Below are positions 7,786-16,232 of a stretch of 37,163 nt of DNA, in pieces. The notes beneath the pieces are model-generated. The model worked only from the letters and a program-made list of their open reading frames with translations. It made no database searches and had not been told where the DNA came from. The first letter of the stretch is position 1, and every line of letters starts with the position of its first letter. Made by a program: the position numbers and the translations under genes. This stretch comes from Formivibrio sp. (lineage in GTDB: Bacteria > Pseudomonadota > Gammaproteobacteria > Burkholderiales > Chitinibacteraceae): assembly GCA_031291275.1 (NCBI GenBank), contig JARLJJ010000632.1, positions 1 through 37,163 on the forward strand. Reading direction: 5' to 3'.

Positions 7786-8842
7786 GATGAATTCCAATAT
7801 TGAACTCGACGATTATAGCGACTTCGCCGAAGTGCGTGTTCTGACGATTCCTGCAAAACTCGCAGGCGATCGACTGGATGCAGCACTTGCGACGTTATTC
7901 CCTGAATTTTCTCGCAGCCGATTGACCAACTGGATCAAAGAAGGGCTAGTCACGGTTGACAGCAAGGTCCTTCGCCCCAAAGACAAAGTATGGGGCGGAG
8001 AACAGATTACCCTGCAAGCCCAGCCAGACCCCGAAGAAACTGCGTTCACCGCCGAAAAAATTCCGCTTGACGTTGTATTTGAAGACGCCAGTATTTTGGT
8101 TCTGAACAAACCCGCTGGTTTGGTTGTTCACCCGGGCAGCGGAAACTGGACGGGCACCTTGCTTAACGGCTTGCTGTTTTCCTACCCGGAACTGAAGACG
8201 ATACCACGCGCCGGCATCGTTCATCGGCTCGACAAGGACACCACCGGGCTAATGGTTGTGGCACGTACGTTGCAAGCGCAGAACAACCTGGTGCAGCAAT
8301 TGCAGGCACGTACAGTGAAGCGCCACTATTTAGCGATCGCCCAAGGCAAACTCGCAGGCAAAGGCACCATCGAAGCCCCCATTGGCCGGCATCCGCGAGA
8401 ACGGATCAAAATGGCCGTAGTCCATACCGGGAAACCGGCAACCACGCACTGGCGAGCGCTTGAACAATTTGCCACGCATACGCTAATCGAATGCCGACTG
8501 GAAACCGGACGCACCCATCAGATCCGGGTGCATATGGCCCACATTGGTCACCCCCTTGCCGCCGACCCGGTTTACGGAGGCAAGCCCCGCCTTGCTTCCA
8601 TTGAACTCAACCTGGCATTGGAAGATTTCCACCGCCAGGCATTGCACGCTCGCAAGCTCTCGCTCCAGCACCCATTAACCGGCAAAACCATGAGCTGGAA
8701 AGCACCCATTCCCGACGATTTGAACACTCTGTTACATGCACTACGCGCCGATGCCGGAATGAGCGAAGAAGACTGGGGCAGCGAAGAAAGCTGGAACGAG
8801 GAGGACGATGGTGAGTGCGAAGTCATCTATGTCAAAGAATGA
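7784..8842 (+). CDS. rluD: 23S rRNA pseudouridine(1911/1915/1917) synthase RluD
   Basis: Isomerises three uridines in helix 69 of 23S rRNA. It has 352 aa. An N-terminal S4 RNA-binding domain (about residues 25-85, AGDRLDAAL...RSRLTNWIKEG) precedes the pseudouridine synthase domain. The catalytic Asp is D150 in the signature HRLDKDTTGLMV, and GRTHQIRVHMAHIGHPLAADP is the conserved C-terminal motif. An acidic tail (DWGSEESWNEEDD) ends the protein. Two consecutive ATGs begin it; the first overlaps the bamD start codon. A TAGAAT at 7771-7776 lies only seven bases before the ATG, which would give a leaderless or nearly leaderless message. The last 35 bases overlap pgeF. Confidence 0.96.
   Translation: MMNSNIELDDYSDFAEVRVLTIPAKLAGDRLDAALATLFPEFSRSRLTNWIKEGLVTVDSKVLRPKDKVWGGEQITLQAQPDPEETAFTAEKIPLDVVFEDASILVLNKPAGLVVHPGSGNWTGTLLNGLLFSYPELKTIPRAGIVHRLDKDTTGLMVVARTLQAQNNLVQQLQARTVKRHYLAIAQGKLAGKGTIEAPIGRHPRERIKMAVVHTGKPATTHWRALEQFATHTLIECRLETGRTHQIRVHMAHIGHPLAADPVYGGKPRLASIELNLALEDFHRQALHARKLSLQHPLTGKTMSWKAPIPDDLNTLLHALRADAGMSEEDWGSEESWNEEDDGECEVIYVKE
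7812..7833 (-). promoter_or_regulatory. Candidate bamD -10 box with adjacent palindrome
   Basis: Minus-strand TATAAT occupies 7812-7817, giving initiation about 20 bases upstream of the bamD ATG. No good -35 is seen. The inverted repeat ACTTCG-C-CGAAGT (7821-7833) fills most of the spacer region, which is where an operator would act. Both lie within the first codons of rluD, so coding constraint could also explain them. Confidence 0.4.
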
Positions 8843-9569
8843 TTTTGAATTTATCACCCCCGACTGGCCAGCCCCCCGCAATATCAAGGCACTAAGCACC
8901 ATACGCAGCGGGGGCGTCAGCACTGGCCCTTATGCCACATTAAACCTTGGCGACCATGTCGGCGACAACCCGCAAGCCGTAGCAGCCAACCGGGCATTGA
9001 TAGGTCAACACGCTCCAATGGAACCTCTGTGGCTAACACAAGTGCACGGCAAAACCGTCGTGAATGCTGCTTGCACTTGTCCGCACGCCGAAGCCGATGC
9101 CGCTTTCACTCGCATGGCTTACCGCATCTGCGCAATCATGACCGCCGACTGCCTGCCTGTCCTATTCTGCGATATCCACGGCACGGCGGTGGGTGCAGCG
9201 CACGCGGGATGGCGCGGGCTAAATGCCGGCGTACTAGAGGCGACGGTCAAAGCCATGCAAACCCCGCCCGGTGAGATATTGGCATGGCTGGGACCGGCAA
9301 TCGGACCGAATGCCTTTGAAGTTGGCCCGGAAGTCCGTGCAGCATTTGTTGCACAAGACCATGCAGCGGAGAGCGCATTCCGTCCAAGTGCAAACGATGG
9401 AAAATGGCTAGCCAATTTGTATCAGCTAGCACGACAGCGCCTTTCTGCTTGCGGCGTAACCCAGATCTATGGCGGCGATCGCTGCACATTCACTGAGCAC
9501 GAAACTTTCTTTTCCTACCGGCGAGATGGTGTAACAGGAAGAATGGCGAGCATGATCTGGTTTGAATAA
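8808..9569 (+). CDS. pgeF: Peptidoglycan editing factor PgeF (YfiH / multicopper polyphenol oxidase family)
   Basis: YfiH-family protein; members remove wrongly incorporated residues from peptidoglycan precursors in E. coli, and some act as purine nucleoside phosphorylases. It has 253 aa. The metal-binding triad is H80 (TQVHGKTV), C115 (MTADCLPVLFCD) and H132 (AAHAGWRGL). I choose ATG at 8808, because GAGGAGG lies immediately upstream inside rluD. An internal ATG at 8829 (MSKNDFEF) is the alternative and would leave a 14-base overlap. The rluD-pgeF order with overlapping ends implies translational coupling and is common in proteobacteria. A strong terminator follows 30 bases after the stop. 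Confidence 0.93.
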   Translation: MVSAKSSMSKNDFEFITPDWPAPRNIKALSTIRSGGVSTGPYATLNLGDHVGDNPQAVAANRALIGQHAPMEPLWLTQVHGKTVVNAACTCPHAEADAAFTRMAYRICAIMTADCLPVLFCDIHGTAVGAAHAGWRGLNAGVLEATVKAMQTPPGEILAWLGPAIGPNAFEVGPEVRAAFVAQDHAAESAFRPSANDGKWLANLYQLARQRLSACGVTQIYGGDRCTFTEHETFFSYRRDGVTGRMASMIWFE

Positions 9570-9598
9570 TCGCCACCGAAACTATTCATTAGAAACAA

Positions 9599-9631
9599 CA
9601 AGGGGCCGGATTAACCGGCCCCTTGTGTTTT
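9599..9631 (+). terminator. Strong intrinsic terminator after pgeF
   Basis: Perfect 11-bp stem CAAGGGGCCGG (9599-9609) / CCGGCCCCTTG (9615-9625) with loop ATTAA, followed on the plus strand by TGTTTT. The minus-strand exit (TGTTGTTTC) is also T-rich, so it may serve convergent folE2 as well. Confidence 0.9.
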
Positions 9632-9657
9632 GCACCCGGATGCCAACGCATCCATTC

Positions 9658-10443
9658 CTAGCGTTTATCGTGCTCGATTAGCGCGTAAGCCGAGTGGTTG
9701 TGGATGGATTCGAAATTTTCCGATTCAACCACATAGGCGGCGATCCGTGCATCAGCAGTCAGACGTGCCGCAACATCGCGCACCATGTCTTCCACAAACT
9801 TTGGATTATCGTACGCATGTTCAGTCACAAATTTTTCATCTGGACGTTTAAGCAGGCCATACAACTCGCATGAAGCCTCTTTTTCAACCAGATCCACGAT
9901 CTCTTCGATCCAGACATGCTCGGCAAGCGTAGCGGTCACAGTGACATGAGAGCGCTGATTGTGTGCCCCATATTCAGAAATCTTCTTCGAGCATGGACAC
10001 AGGCTAGTCACAGGCACCAATACCTTGAGGCGCATCTCGAACTTGCCATTTTTAATCTCACCCACCAAGGTCACATCGTAATCCATCAAGCTTTTCACTC
10101 CCGAAACGGGCGCTTGCTTGTTAATGAAAAACGGAAAACGCATTTCCAGGTAGCCGGATTGAGCTTCCAGACGTACGCACATTTCACGCAGGATCGTTTC
10201 AAACGAATCGACAGAAATTGCTTTTTCGTGACTATTCAGAATTTCGACAAACCGTGACATATGTGTGCCCTTGAAGTGCTGGGGCAAAAACACAAACATA
10301 TCAAAGATAGCAACCGTATATTGTTCGCCATCAGCCCGGTCAGAGACTCGAACAGGGTGGCGGATCGACTTGATGCCTACTTTATTGATAGCGATATTGC
10401 GGGTATCGGGCGAATTTTGCACATCGGCAATCGCAGCGACCAT
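9658..10443 (-). CDS. folE2: GTP cyclohydrolase FolE2 (type IB)
   Basis: Converts GTP to dihydroneopterin triphosphate, the first step of folate synthesis. This is the metal-promiscuous type IB enzyme that replaces or backs up zinc-dependent FolE. It has 261 aa. Diagnostic motifs are [18 protein letters not shown] (Cys149, Cys151, His161), [18 protein letters not shown] and [13 protein letters not shown] near the C-terminus. It lies 75 bases downstream of fliR on the same strand with no terminator between them. A perfect TATAAT at 10475-10480 gives it a likely private start. Type IB enzymes are under zinc control (Zur) in some bacteria; I see no clear Zur palindrome here. Confidence 0.95.
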   Translation of the reverse strand: MVAAIADVQNSPDTRNIAINKVGIKSIRHPVRVSDRADGEQYTVAIFDMFVFLPQHFKGTHMSRFVEILNSHEKAISVDSFETILREMCVRLEAQSGYLEMRFPFFINKQAPVSGVKSLMDYDVTLVGEIKNGKFEMRLKVLVPVTSLCPCSKKISEYGAHNQRSHVTVTATLAEHVWIEEIVDLVEKEASCELYGLLKRPDEKFVTEHAYDNPKFVEDMVRDVAARLTADARIAAYVVESENFESIHNHSAYALIEHDKR

Positions 10444-10474
10444 GGAAAAAATCTCACATTAAGAATCTGGAACA

Positions 10475-10480
10475 ATTATA
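10475..10480 (-). promoter_or_regulatory. Candidate -10 box of folE2
   Basis: TATAAT on the minus strand, about 31 bases before the folE2 ATG; the -35 region is poor. It would uncouple folE2 from the flagellar operon upstream. Confidence 0.4.
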
Positions 10481-10518
10481 CCCGCTGCAAATAGTCGAGT
10501 GGGACAATCAAGAATTAT

Positions 10519-11304
10519 TCACACCCCATAGGCGTGCATCAGTTTTATCCAAAAACGGCCCATATCACCAAGCAGTGCGTCAACATGAGGCACGAGAAAA
10601 GGCAGCAGCAGGTAAAGTGCCACCAACCCGATTCCTAACGTGATCGGGAAACCAATGGCAAAAACATTGAGTTGCGGCGCGGCACGAGTCATCACACCAA
10701 TGGCAAGATTGGTTACCAGCAGTGCCGCCACCACCGGCAGTGAAAGTGTTACGCCTGCCCGAAAAATGATTGCCCCATAGTCCGCCATCAAACGCAGCCC
10801 TCCAGCACCTGGCAATCCGGCCTTGATCGGCAACTGGGTATAACTATCAAACAGTGCTCGCAGCACAATCAGGTGTCCGTTAAACGCCAGAAAAACCAGC
10901 AACATGAATAAACTGAGAAACTGGGACACAATCGGGACATTGGTGGAATGCTGCGGATCATAAAAGCTGGCAAACCCCAGCCCCATTTGCAGACCAGACA
11001 GGTGACCAGCCATTTCCATTCCGGAAAACACCAAACGAACAACAAAGCCAATCGACAAGCCGATAAGCAATTCTTTCACCGCAATGAGTGCGCCTTCCGG
11101 GGAAACCACAGATACAACAGGCAAATCAAGCAAATTAGGCGCGACCAATATGGCCAACATAATTGACAATCCGATACGCACCCGCATTGGAATAGATTTA
11201 CTGGAGAAGAATGGATCGGCCAGCAACAGGCCAAAAATTCGCAGATAGGGCCACCAGAACAAAGCGAGCCAAGTATCGATCTGGCCTTGGGTAACGGTAA
11301 ACAT
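10519..11304 (-). CDS. fliR: Flagellar export gate protein FliR
   Basis: Integral membrane component of the type III export gate, where FliP, FliQ and FliR form the helical core. It has 261 aa with about six hydrophobic segments. It starts MFTVTQGQIDTWLALFWWPYL and contains the family segment GLQMGLGFASFYDPQ and the late motif APQLNVFAIGFPITLGIGL. The ATG at 11304 shares a base with the fliQ stop (TGATG), a classic coupling signal. A longer in-frame reading from 11373 would overlap fliQ by 70 bases and add a hydrophilic stretch foreign to the family. It is the last flagellar gene of the fliKLMNOPQR operon; folE2 follows. Confidence 0.96.
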   Translation of the reverse strand: MFTVTQGQIDTWLALFWWPYLRIFGLLLADPFFSSKSIPMRVRIGLSIMLAILVAPNLLDLPVVSVVSPEGALIAVKELLIGLSIGFVVRLVFSGMEMAGHLSGLQMGLGFASFYDPQHSTNVPIVSQFLSLFMLLVFLAFNGHLIVLRALFDSYTQLPIKAGLPGAGGLRLMADYGAIIFRAGVTLSLPVVAALLVTNLAIGVMTRAAPQLNVFAIGFPITLGIGLVALYLLLPFLVPHVDALLGDMGRFWIKLMHAYGV

Positions 11305-11573
11305 CAACCAATAATCTGCGGAATGCTCTGATACAAGCGGATCGTATAATCCGTAATCACCTGCAGCATCCAAGGACCGGCAAACACAATCACCAGGAAC
11401 GCCATCAGCAATTTGGGAATAAACGACAAGGTGGCTTCATTAATTTGGGTTGCCGCCTGAAAAATACTGACGACCAAACCAATAATCAGTGTTGAAAGCA
11501 ACAAGGGGCCCGCCAGCAATACCATGACCTCCATCGCTCGCTGCATGATTGTCACCACCATTTCCGGGGTCAT
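11304..11573 (-). CDS. fliQ: Flagellar export gate protein FliQ
   Basis: Small export-gate subunit, 89 aa as in other bacteria. Two long hydrophobic helices (about residues 15-40 and 52-75) frame the conserved loop FQAATQINEATLSFIPKL. The start MTPEMVVTIMQRAMEV is preceded by GAGGA. It lies 10 bases after fliP, and its stop overlaps the fliR start by one base. Confidence 0.97.
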   Translation of the reverse strand: MTPEMVVTIMQRAMEVMVLLAGPLLLSTLIIGLVVSIFQAATQINEATLSFIPKLLMAFLVIVFAGPWMLQVITDYTIRLYQSIPQIIG

Positions 11574-11583
11574 GATGCCATCC

Positions 11584-12321
11584 TCATTGAGTAAAACTCT
11601 GGACGAGCGAACCCATTAGCAAGGTCCAGCCATCAACCAGCACGAATAGCATCAATTTGAACGGCAAAGAGATCACCACGGGTGAAACCATCATCATCCC
11701 CATAGCCATCAAGATGCTAGCCACCACCACATCAATGATCAAAAACGGAATAAATACCAAGAACCCGATCTGGAAAGCTGTTTTCAGTTCACTGGTGGCA
11801 AAAGCGGGCACCAGCACTCGCAAACTTACATCTTCGGGACCATTGGGTTTTTGCGCACCCGAAACATCGATAAAAAATGCCAGATCTTTTTGCCTGGTCT
11901 GCTTGAGCATGAACTCTTTCAGTGGGATCGATCCCTTGTCCAAGGCTTGGTTAAAGGTAATTTTTTGTTCGGAATACGGTTGATAGGCATCTTTGTTTAT
12001 CTTGTCAAACACCGGCGCCATGATGAAAAAAGTCAGGAACAGCGAAAGACCAACGACGACTTGATTCGGCGGTGCCTGCATGACACCCAAAGCCTGGCGC
12101 AACAGGGAAAGTACAATGATCACACGCGTGAAGGCGGTCATCATTAACAGAATCGCTGGCAAAAAACTTAGAGCTGAAAGAAACAACAGTGTCTGAACTG
12201 ACAACGTATAGGCCGTGCCGGCCCCCGTTGAGGTGGCATTCAGCAAAGGAATACCCGGGTCAGCAGCCCAAGCCGGCATCACCAGAAAAAACAAGACCAG
12301 ACATAAAATACGCCGATTCAT
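11584..12321 (-). CDS. fliP: Flagellar export gate protein FliP
   Basis: Core export-gate protein; five copies form the pore with FliQ and FliR. It has 245 aa with a cleavable signal peptide ([19 protein letters not shown], cut near residue 19-20), as known for FliP. Family blocks visible are [40 protein letters not shown] and [24 protein letters not shown]. The start overlaps the fliO stop by four bases (ATGA). The FliO chaperone encoded just upstream is needed for FliP stability in enterics. Confidence 0.98.
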   Translation of the reverse strand: MNRRILCLVLFFLVMPAWAADPGIPLLNATSTGAGTAYTLSVQTLLFLSALSFLPAILLMMTAFTRVIIVLSLLRQALGVMQAPPNQVVVGLSLFLTFFIMAPVFDKINKDAYQPYSEQKITFNQALDKGSIPLKEFMLKQTRQKDLAFFIDVSGAQKPNGPEDVSLRVLVPAFATSELKTAFQIGFLVFIPFLIIDVVVASILMAMGMMMVSPVVISLPFKLMLFVLVDGWTLLMGSLVQSFTQ

Positions 12322-12758
12322 ACCTGCCCCGGCGTCTTGGCTTTTCCCATCTGCTTTTGCAGTGCACGAGCAAGCTTCGCTGCAAATGGCAAAGCAATTT
12401 CCCGAGGCTCTTCTGAATCTTCAGGCTTTGGCATACTGGAAAGTAAATTCACGTTTTGAGCGGTCACGCCCAACACCAGCCATTGATCACGCACCTCGAC
12501 AATAACTACGCGCTCACGTTGTCCGACCATAACGCCGGAAACCACACGCAACAGCCCACCGGCGGAACGAGGCATCAGCGAAAATCGTCGCATCAACCAA
12601 GCTGCCAACATGATCAGGCAAAGCACCAAACCAAGCGCGAGCACGACCTGGACCATACTGCCAACCATTGAGGATTCTGTTACTGGCGCAGATGCAGCAG
12701 CTATCGCCAGCACAGGCAACCCGGCCGGCAACGACAAAAGAAAACGGGCGAAACGCAT
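12318..12758 (-). CDS. fliO: Flagellar biosynthesis protein FliO
   Basis: Bitopic membrane protein that assists assembly of the FliP ring. It has 146 aa, with an N-terminal signal-like helix (about residues 5-22), a second helix (about 33-55) and then the conserved cytoplasmic part [39 protein letters not shown]. The C-terminus is basic. It lies four bases after fliN and overlaps fliP. Position in the operon and the [10 protein letters not shown] block make the assignment firm although FliO is poorly conserved. Confidence 0.92.
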   Translation of the reverse strand: MRFARFLLSLPAGLPVLAIAAASAPVTESSMVGSMVQVVLALGLVLCLIMLAAWLMRRFSLMPRSAGGLLRVVSGVMVGQRERVVIVEVRDQWLVLGVTAQNVNLLSSMPKPEDSEEPREIALPFAAKLARALQKQMGKAKTPGQV

Positions 12759-12762
12759 GATT

Positions 12763-13212
12763 TTATTTATGCAGGCGGCGAATACGTTCCGCCGGAGTGA
12801 TAATGTCAGTCAACCTAATCCCAAATTTTTCATTTACAACCACAACTTCGCCCTGGGCAATCAGGCAACCATTGACCAGTACATCCATAGGCTCGCCAGC
12901 GAGCCCGTCCAGCTCGACCACCGACCCTTGGGCAAGCTGCAGCAGACTGCGGATAGCGATCTTGGTTCGACCGAGTTCCACGGTCAAGGTGACCGGGATA
13001 TCCATGATCATGTCGATATTCTGGGCAGGACCTGTGCCAGAACTGCGCGTATCAAAATGTTCAAAAATATCGGCCGGCTTGACCGTGGACGCAGCAGCGC
13101 CCTGCGAAGCATTTGTCTCTGCAACCTCTTGCTCGGCCAAGGCAGCAGCCCAATCGTCCATCACGCCGGCATCATCCTGCTGATCATCGGCGGGGTTATT
13201 CTCATCAGCCAT
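12763..13212 (-). CDS. fliN: Flagellar motor switch protein FliN
   Basis: C-ring component at the base of the motor, also binding the export apparatus. It has 149 aa. The first about 65 residues are acidic, low-complexity and variable. The SpoA domain follows: IPVTLTVELGRTKIAIRSLLQLAQGSVVELD and then GEVVVVNEKFGIRLTDII. The ATG at 13212 lies inside the end of fliM, an 8-base overlap that suggests coupled, stoichiometric translation of the two ring proteins. Confidence 0.98.
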   Translation of the reverse strand: MADENNPADDQQDDAGVMDDWAAALAEQEVAETNASQGAAASTVKPADIFEHFDTRSSGTGPAQNIDMIMDIPVTLTVELGRTKIAIRSLLQLAQGSVVELDGLAGEPMDVLVNGCLIAQGEVVVVNEKFGIRLTDIITPAERIRRLHK

Positions 13213-14224
13213 TTGGCTCTCCGTGGCTATCGTCTTCCGGCAGGCCGGTCATCAATTCCGGCGTACTCAAAATCTTGTTCACCTTCAAGGCGTATTGGCC
13301 GTTGAGAATACCATATTTGCATTCCAGAACCGGCACACCATCCACTTCGGCGATCACTGCTTCTGGAATTTCCAGCGATATCACATCACCCGCTTTCAGC
13401 TTGATCACATCACCCAATGTCACCTGGGTACCGCCGAAATGTGCCACCAGATCAACCTCGGCTTGCTGCACCTGTCGACGCAACAAATTGAGCCAGCGAT
13501 TATCGGCTTCGATTCGATCTGCCTGCATCGAGCTGTACAACAGATCGCGAATCGGCTCAATCATCGAATAAGGCAGGCACACGTGAAAATCGCCGCCACC
13601 TGCACCTAGTTCAATCTTGAAAGTATAGGAAACCACTACCTCGGTGGGAGTAGCAATATTGGCAAACTGGGTATTCATTTCGGAGCGCACGTACTCGAAC
13701 TGGCATTCGAATACTGGCTTCCAGGCATTCTGGTACTCCTCGAACACCACATCCAACAAGCGTTGGATAATGCGTTGCTCGGTCGGGGTAAAGTCGCGAC
13801 CTTCCACGCGCACGTGGTAACGACCATCCGAACCAAACAAATTATCGACCACAAGGAAAACAAAATCCGGATCAAAAATAAACAAGCCAGTACCACGTAA
13901 TGGCTTCATGTGAATCAAATTCAGATTGGTTGGCACCACCAGATTACGGATGAAATCACCGTATTTCTGTACCTTGATCGGACCAACCGAAATCTCGGCA
14001 TTGCGGCGCATGAAGTTGAACAGGGCTATGCGCAGGTTGCGAGCGAAACGTTCGTTAAGAATTTCCAGCGTCGGCATGCGACCGCGAACGATCCGTTCCT
14101 GCCGGCCGATGTCATACGCCCTCACTGCCGAGGGGTCAAATTCCTCGGCGGCTGAGTCTTCCTCACCGGTCACGCCGCGCAGTAGCGCGTCGACCTCTTC
14201 CTGGGACAGGATATCGTCGGCCAT
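13205..14224 (-). CDS. fliM: Flagellar motor switch protein FliM
   Basis: C-ring protein that binds phosphorylated CheY and reverses rotation. It has 339 aa. The N-terminal CheY-P docking peptide ILSQEEVDALLRG occupies residues 5-17. The CheC-like middle domain includes MPTLEILNERFARNLRIALF and VPTNLNLIHMKPLRGTGLF. The C-terminal SpoA domain (about residues 255-325) pairs with FliN. It lies 41 bases after fliL. No chemotaxis genes are in the window. Confidence 0.98.
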   Translation of the reverse strand: MADDILSQEEVDALLRGVTGEEDSAAEEFDPSAVRAYDIGRQERIVRGRMPTLEILNERFARNLRIALFNFMRRNAEISVGPIKVQKYGDFIRNLVVPTNLNLIHMKPLRGTGLFIFDPDFVFLVVDNLFGSDGRYHVRVEGRDFTPTEQRIIQRLLDVVFEEYQNAWKPVFECQFEYVRSEMNTQFANIATPTEVVVSYTFKIELGAGGGDFHVCLPYSMIEPIRDLLYSSMQADRIEADNRWLNLLRRQVQQAEVDLVAHFGGTQVTLGDVIKLKAGDVISLEIPEAVIAEVDGVPVLECKYGILNGQYALKVNKILSTPELMTGLPEDDSHGEPNG

Positions 14225-14265
14225 GATTCTTCTGGTCTGTAAAACTACTTAGCGGTTATATCGTT

Positions 14266-14808
14266 TCAGCGCACGATAAATGAAGTGAAGTTAACAGAAA
14301 GCACGCCATCCTCGCCTTCCGCTCCGATGATCTTGTTGACCATCCCTTTGACTTCAACTTCCAATTTGTTACGTCCATCCGGGGTTTTTACCTCTTCAGG
14401 GCGCTTGGCACTGAGCAGTTTGTTAATGCCCCCTTGAATCTTCGGCAGAACCTGCTTCACCGATTCTTGGACATGGGCATCAGGCAACTCAAGCGCAATC
14501 TCGGTCTGAAGAACCTCGCCCTCTTCCGAATTCAGATTAACCGTGAATACCGGCAATTTTTCAAATACCGTCGGATGCTTGTTTTCTTCTTTTTTCTTGC
14601 TTGCCTTTGTGTCAGCGGCGCTATGCGCAGAGTTGCCTCCAGCATCGTCAGCAACAGGATCAGAGCGCAGTAACAGATATGCAGCCAGGCCCCCACCGAC
14701 CAACAGTACCATTACCACCACGCCGATAATGATGAACATCAGTATTTTTTTCTTGGGTGCGCCTTCTTTCTTTACTTCTGCTTTTGTATCCAGTTTTGCT
14801 TCCGCCAT
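14266..14808 (-). CDS. fliL: Flagellar basal body-associated protein FliL
   Basis: Single-pass membrane protein that surrounds and supports stator units. From ATG at 14808 it has 180 aa: a charged cytoplasmic head (MAEAKLDTKAEVKKEGAPKKK), one transmembrane helix at residues 22-47 and a periplasmic stomatin-like domain starting near FEKLPVFTVNLN. A GGAGAG Shine-Dalgarno precedes this ATG. The frame is open for a further 30 codons upstream, but those codons lack family similarity. A 177-base gap from fliK holds a sigma-70-like promoter and a 5'-end hairpin, so fliL onward may be expressed independently of fliK. Confidence 0.95.
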   Translation of the reverse strand: MAEAKLDTKAEVKKEGAPKKKILMFIIIGVVVMVLLVGGGLAAYLLLRSDPVADDAGGNSAHSAADTKASKKKEENKHPTVFEKLPVFTVNLNSEEGEVLQTEIALELPDAHVQESVKQVLPKIQGGINKLLSAKRPEEVKTPDGRNKLEVEVKGMVNKIIGAEGEDGVLSVNFTSFIVR

Positions 14809-14874
14809 GCACCTGCTCTCCAATTTGGCTAACATCCCTTTCCGAGACACCGGAATATAGGCGCCACAAACTAC

Positions 14875-14936
14875 GTACACCGAAACAAATCGGTGCACCT
14901 AAGCGGGGTTATAAATCAAAACCCCCCTTAAAACAA
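14875..14936 (-). promoter_or_regulatory. Candidate internal promoter and 5' stem-loop before fliL
   Basis: On the minus strand TTGTTT (14931-14936) and TATAAC (14908-14913) have a 17-base spacer. Transcription would start near 14901, immediately followed by a stem-loop (arms 14890-14898 and 14875-14883, nine pairs with one mismatch, 6-base loop). It would place a hairpin at the very 5' end of a fliLMNOPQR message. Confidence 0.45.
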
Positions 14937-14985
14937 GCGCTAAGCAGAATGTATTAAGATGTCACTTCGATTTTGGTACAGCTTT

Positions 14986-16143
14986 TCAGATGTAAAGACT
15001 GACGCCTGAACGCGCTACCGGCAAATCAAGTCCCTTTAGCGAGCGGATATCAAGCGGCGTATCCATCTCAGACAGAAACGCATTGCGCGCCCCCTCGCCT
15101 TGATGATGCGACGATGCCTGGTTTCGTGACTGCTCTTGCGCTTGCTGTTGAGCTTGTTGCTGCAAACTATCCGAAGCCACATGCACGTTGACCAATTGTA
15201 TCCCCTGATCAGCCAAAAGCGCAGTCAACCTGGGCGTTGCCGCTGCCAACGCTTCACGGACCGCCGCATGTTGGGAGGAAAACACCACGCTGGCCTGATC
15301 CTGCCCCAAGGTCAAATGCACCTCCATCGGCCCCAAGTGAGGCGGATTAAGCTGCATGACCATTTGCTGCTCTTGGCGTCCCAGCATCATGCTGACTCGC
15401 TGCGTCACAACCTCTCCCCAACGCGCATCACCTACCGGTTCGCTAACCCGGTATTGCGAAACCGCACCGCGCTCGACCACGGCACCCTGTTCATTTTTCT
15501 GTGAAGCGGCATGGAGCAACTGTTGCGCCTGAACATCACTTACCTTGCCTAAGGAATCACCCAAGGCATCAACAAAATTTAACTTCTTGTCCGTCGCTCC
15601 TAGCGCCAGCGGCAATTCCTTGCCGATATCGGTGGACATGTTTGCCGCCAAGGGGTGTGGGGTTTGCACTTCAGTTGCTCCAGGCAAACTGGTCGGCGTT
15701 ACTGGCTGCGCGTTTTTTACCGGCAGCTCATTCTGTGAAGAAACTGCTGTTCCAGCGGCTGGTACCACACCCGGCGACGACAACTGCAACAATGGATTTT
15801 CCTGGTTAGCTTTAGGATCAACATTATCGGCCGCCACCGCTTGCTGCGCCTGCGGCAGTTGCACCGGTATCGATTGCCCTAACTGCTGCAACATCAACAA
15901 CCACGGTGCCGCAGCATCCTGTTGGTCCGTCGTGCCTTGTACTATGGCGTCTTTGACCACAGCTGAGTCATCTTTCTCTGCGGTTTCTCCCTGCTTTGTT
16001 TTGGCACCCTCCTGCTTGCTGATTTCGCGGGACAGTACCCCACCGAACTGCTGCCCAGAGTCGTCTGGTGCCGTTGCCTTGTTATCGCCAGATCGTGCTA
16101 CTGAAACAGCAGGCGACACAACAGTTGCAGGGATAGCAGACAT
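14986..16143 (-). CDS. fliK: Flagellar hook-length control protein FliK
   Basis: Secreted molecular ruler that switches export specificity from hook to filament subunits. It has 385 aa. The first about 215 residues are low-complexity, rich in Q, A, P and S, typical of the ruler part. The conserved C-terminal switch domain begins near VVTQRVSMMLGRQEQQMVMQL and has the hallmark LNPPHLGPMEVHLTL followed by AVREALAAATPRL. A Gln-rich tail (QQQAQQQAQEQ) follows. The start MSAIPATVVSP at 16143 has GAGGTG upstream and a sigma-54 promoter about 45 bases before it. It is first gene of fliKLMNOPQR. Confidence 0.95.
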   Translation of the reverse strand: MSAIPATVVSPAVSVARSGDNKATAPDDSGQQFGGVLSREISKQEGAKTKQGETAEKDDSAVVKDAIVQGTTDQQDAAAPWLLMLQQLGQSIPVQLPQAQQAVAADNVDPKANQENPLLQLSSPGVVPAAGTAVSSQNELPVKNAQPVTPTSLPGATEVQTPHPLAANMSTDIGKELPLALGATDKKLNFVDALGDSLGKVSDVQAQQLLHAASQKNEQGAVVERGAVSQYRVSEPVGDARWGEVVTQRVSMMLGRQEQQMVMQLNPPHLGPMEVHLTLGQDQASVVFSSQHAAVREALAAATPRLTALLADQGIQLVNVHVASDSLQQQAQQQAQEQSRNQASSHHQGEGARNAFLSEMDTPLDIRSLKGLDLPVARSGVSLYI

Positions 16144-16184
16144 AACATCACCTCAAAAAAACATTATTTGGTCAACGACGTTCA

Positions 16185-16200
16185 AGCAAGGACAGTGCCA
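16185..16200 (-). promoter_or_regulatory. Sigma-54 promoter of the fliK operon
   Basis: Minus-strand TGGCAC-TGTCC-TTGCT: the -24 GG and -12 GC are separated by the required 10 bases, and 10 of 10 informative positions of TGGCAC...TTGC agree. Predicted start is near 16174, leaving a leader of about 30 bases with GAGGTG before the ATG. It implies control by an NtrC-type flagellar activator (FlrA/FleQ family), which is not in the window. Confidence 0.8.
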
Positions 16201-16232
16201 GTCATACCAACAACCCATGTTAAACTTGCCGC

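Noticed and set aside
14905..14925. GGGGTT / AACCCC repeat upstream of fliL considered as a fliK terminator
   Set aside because: Only six pairs and no T-tail on the minus strand; it overlaps the proposed -10 box instead.
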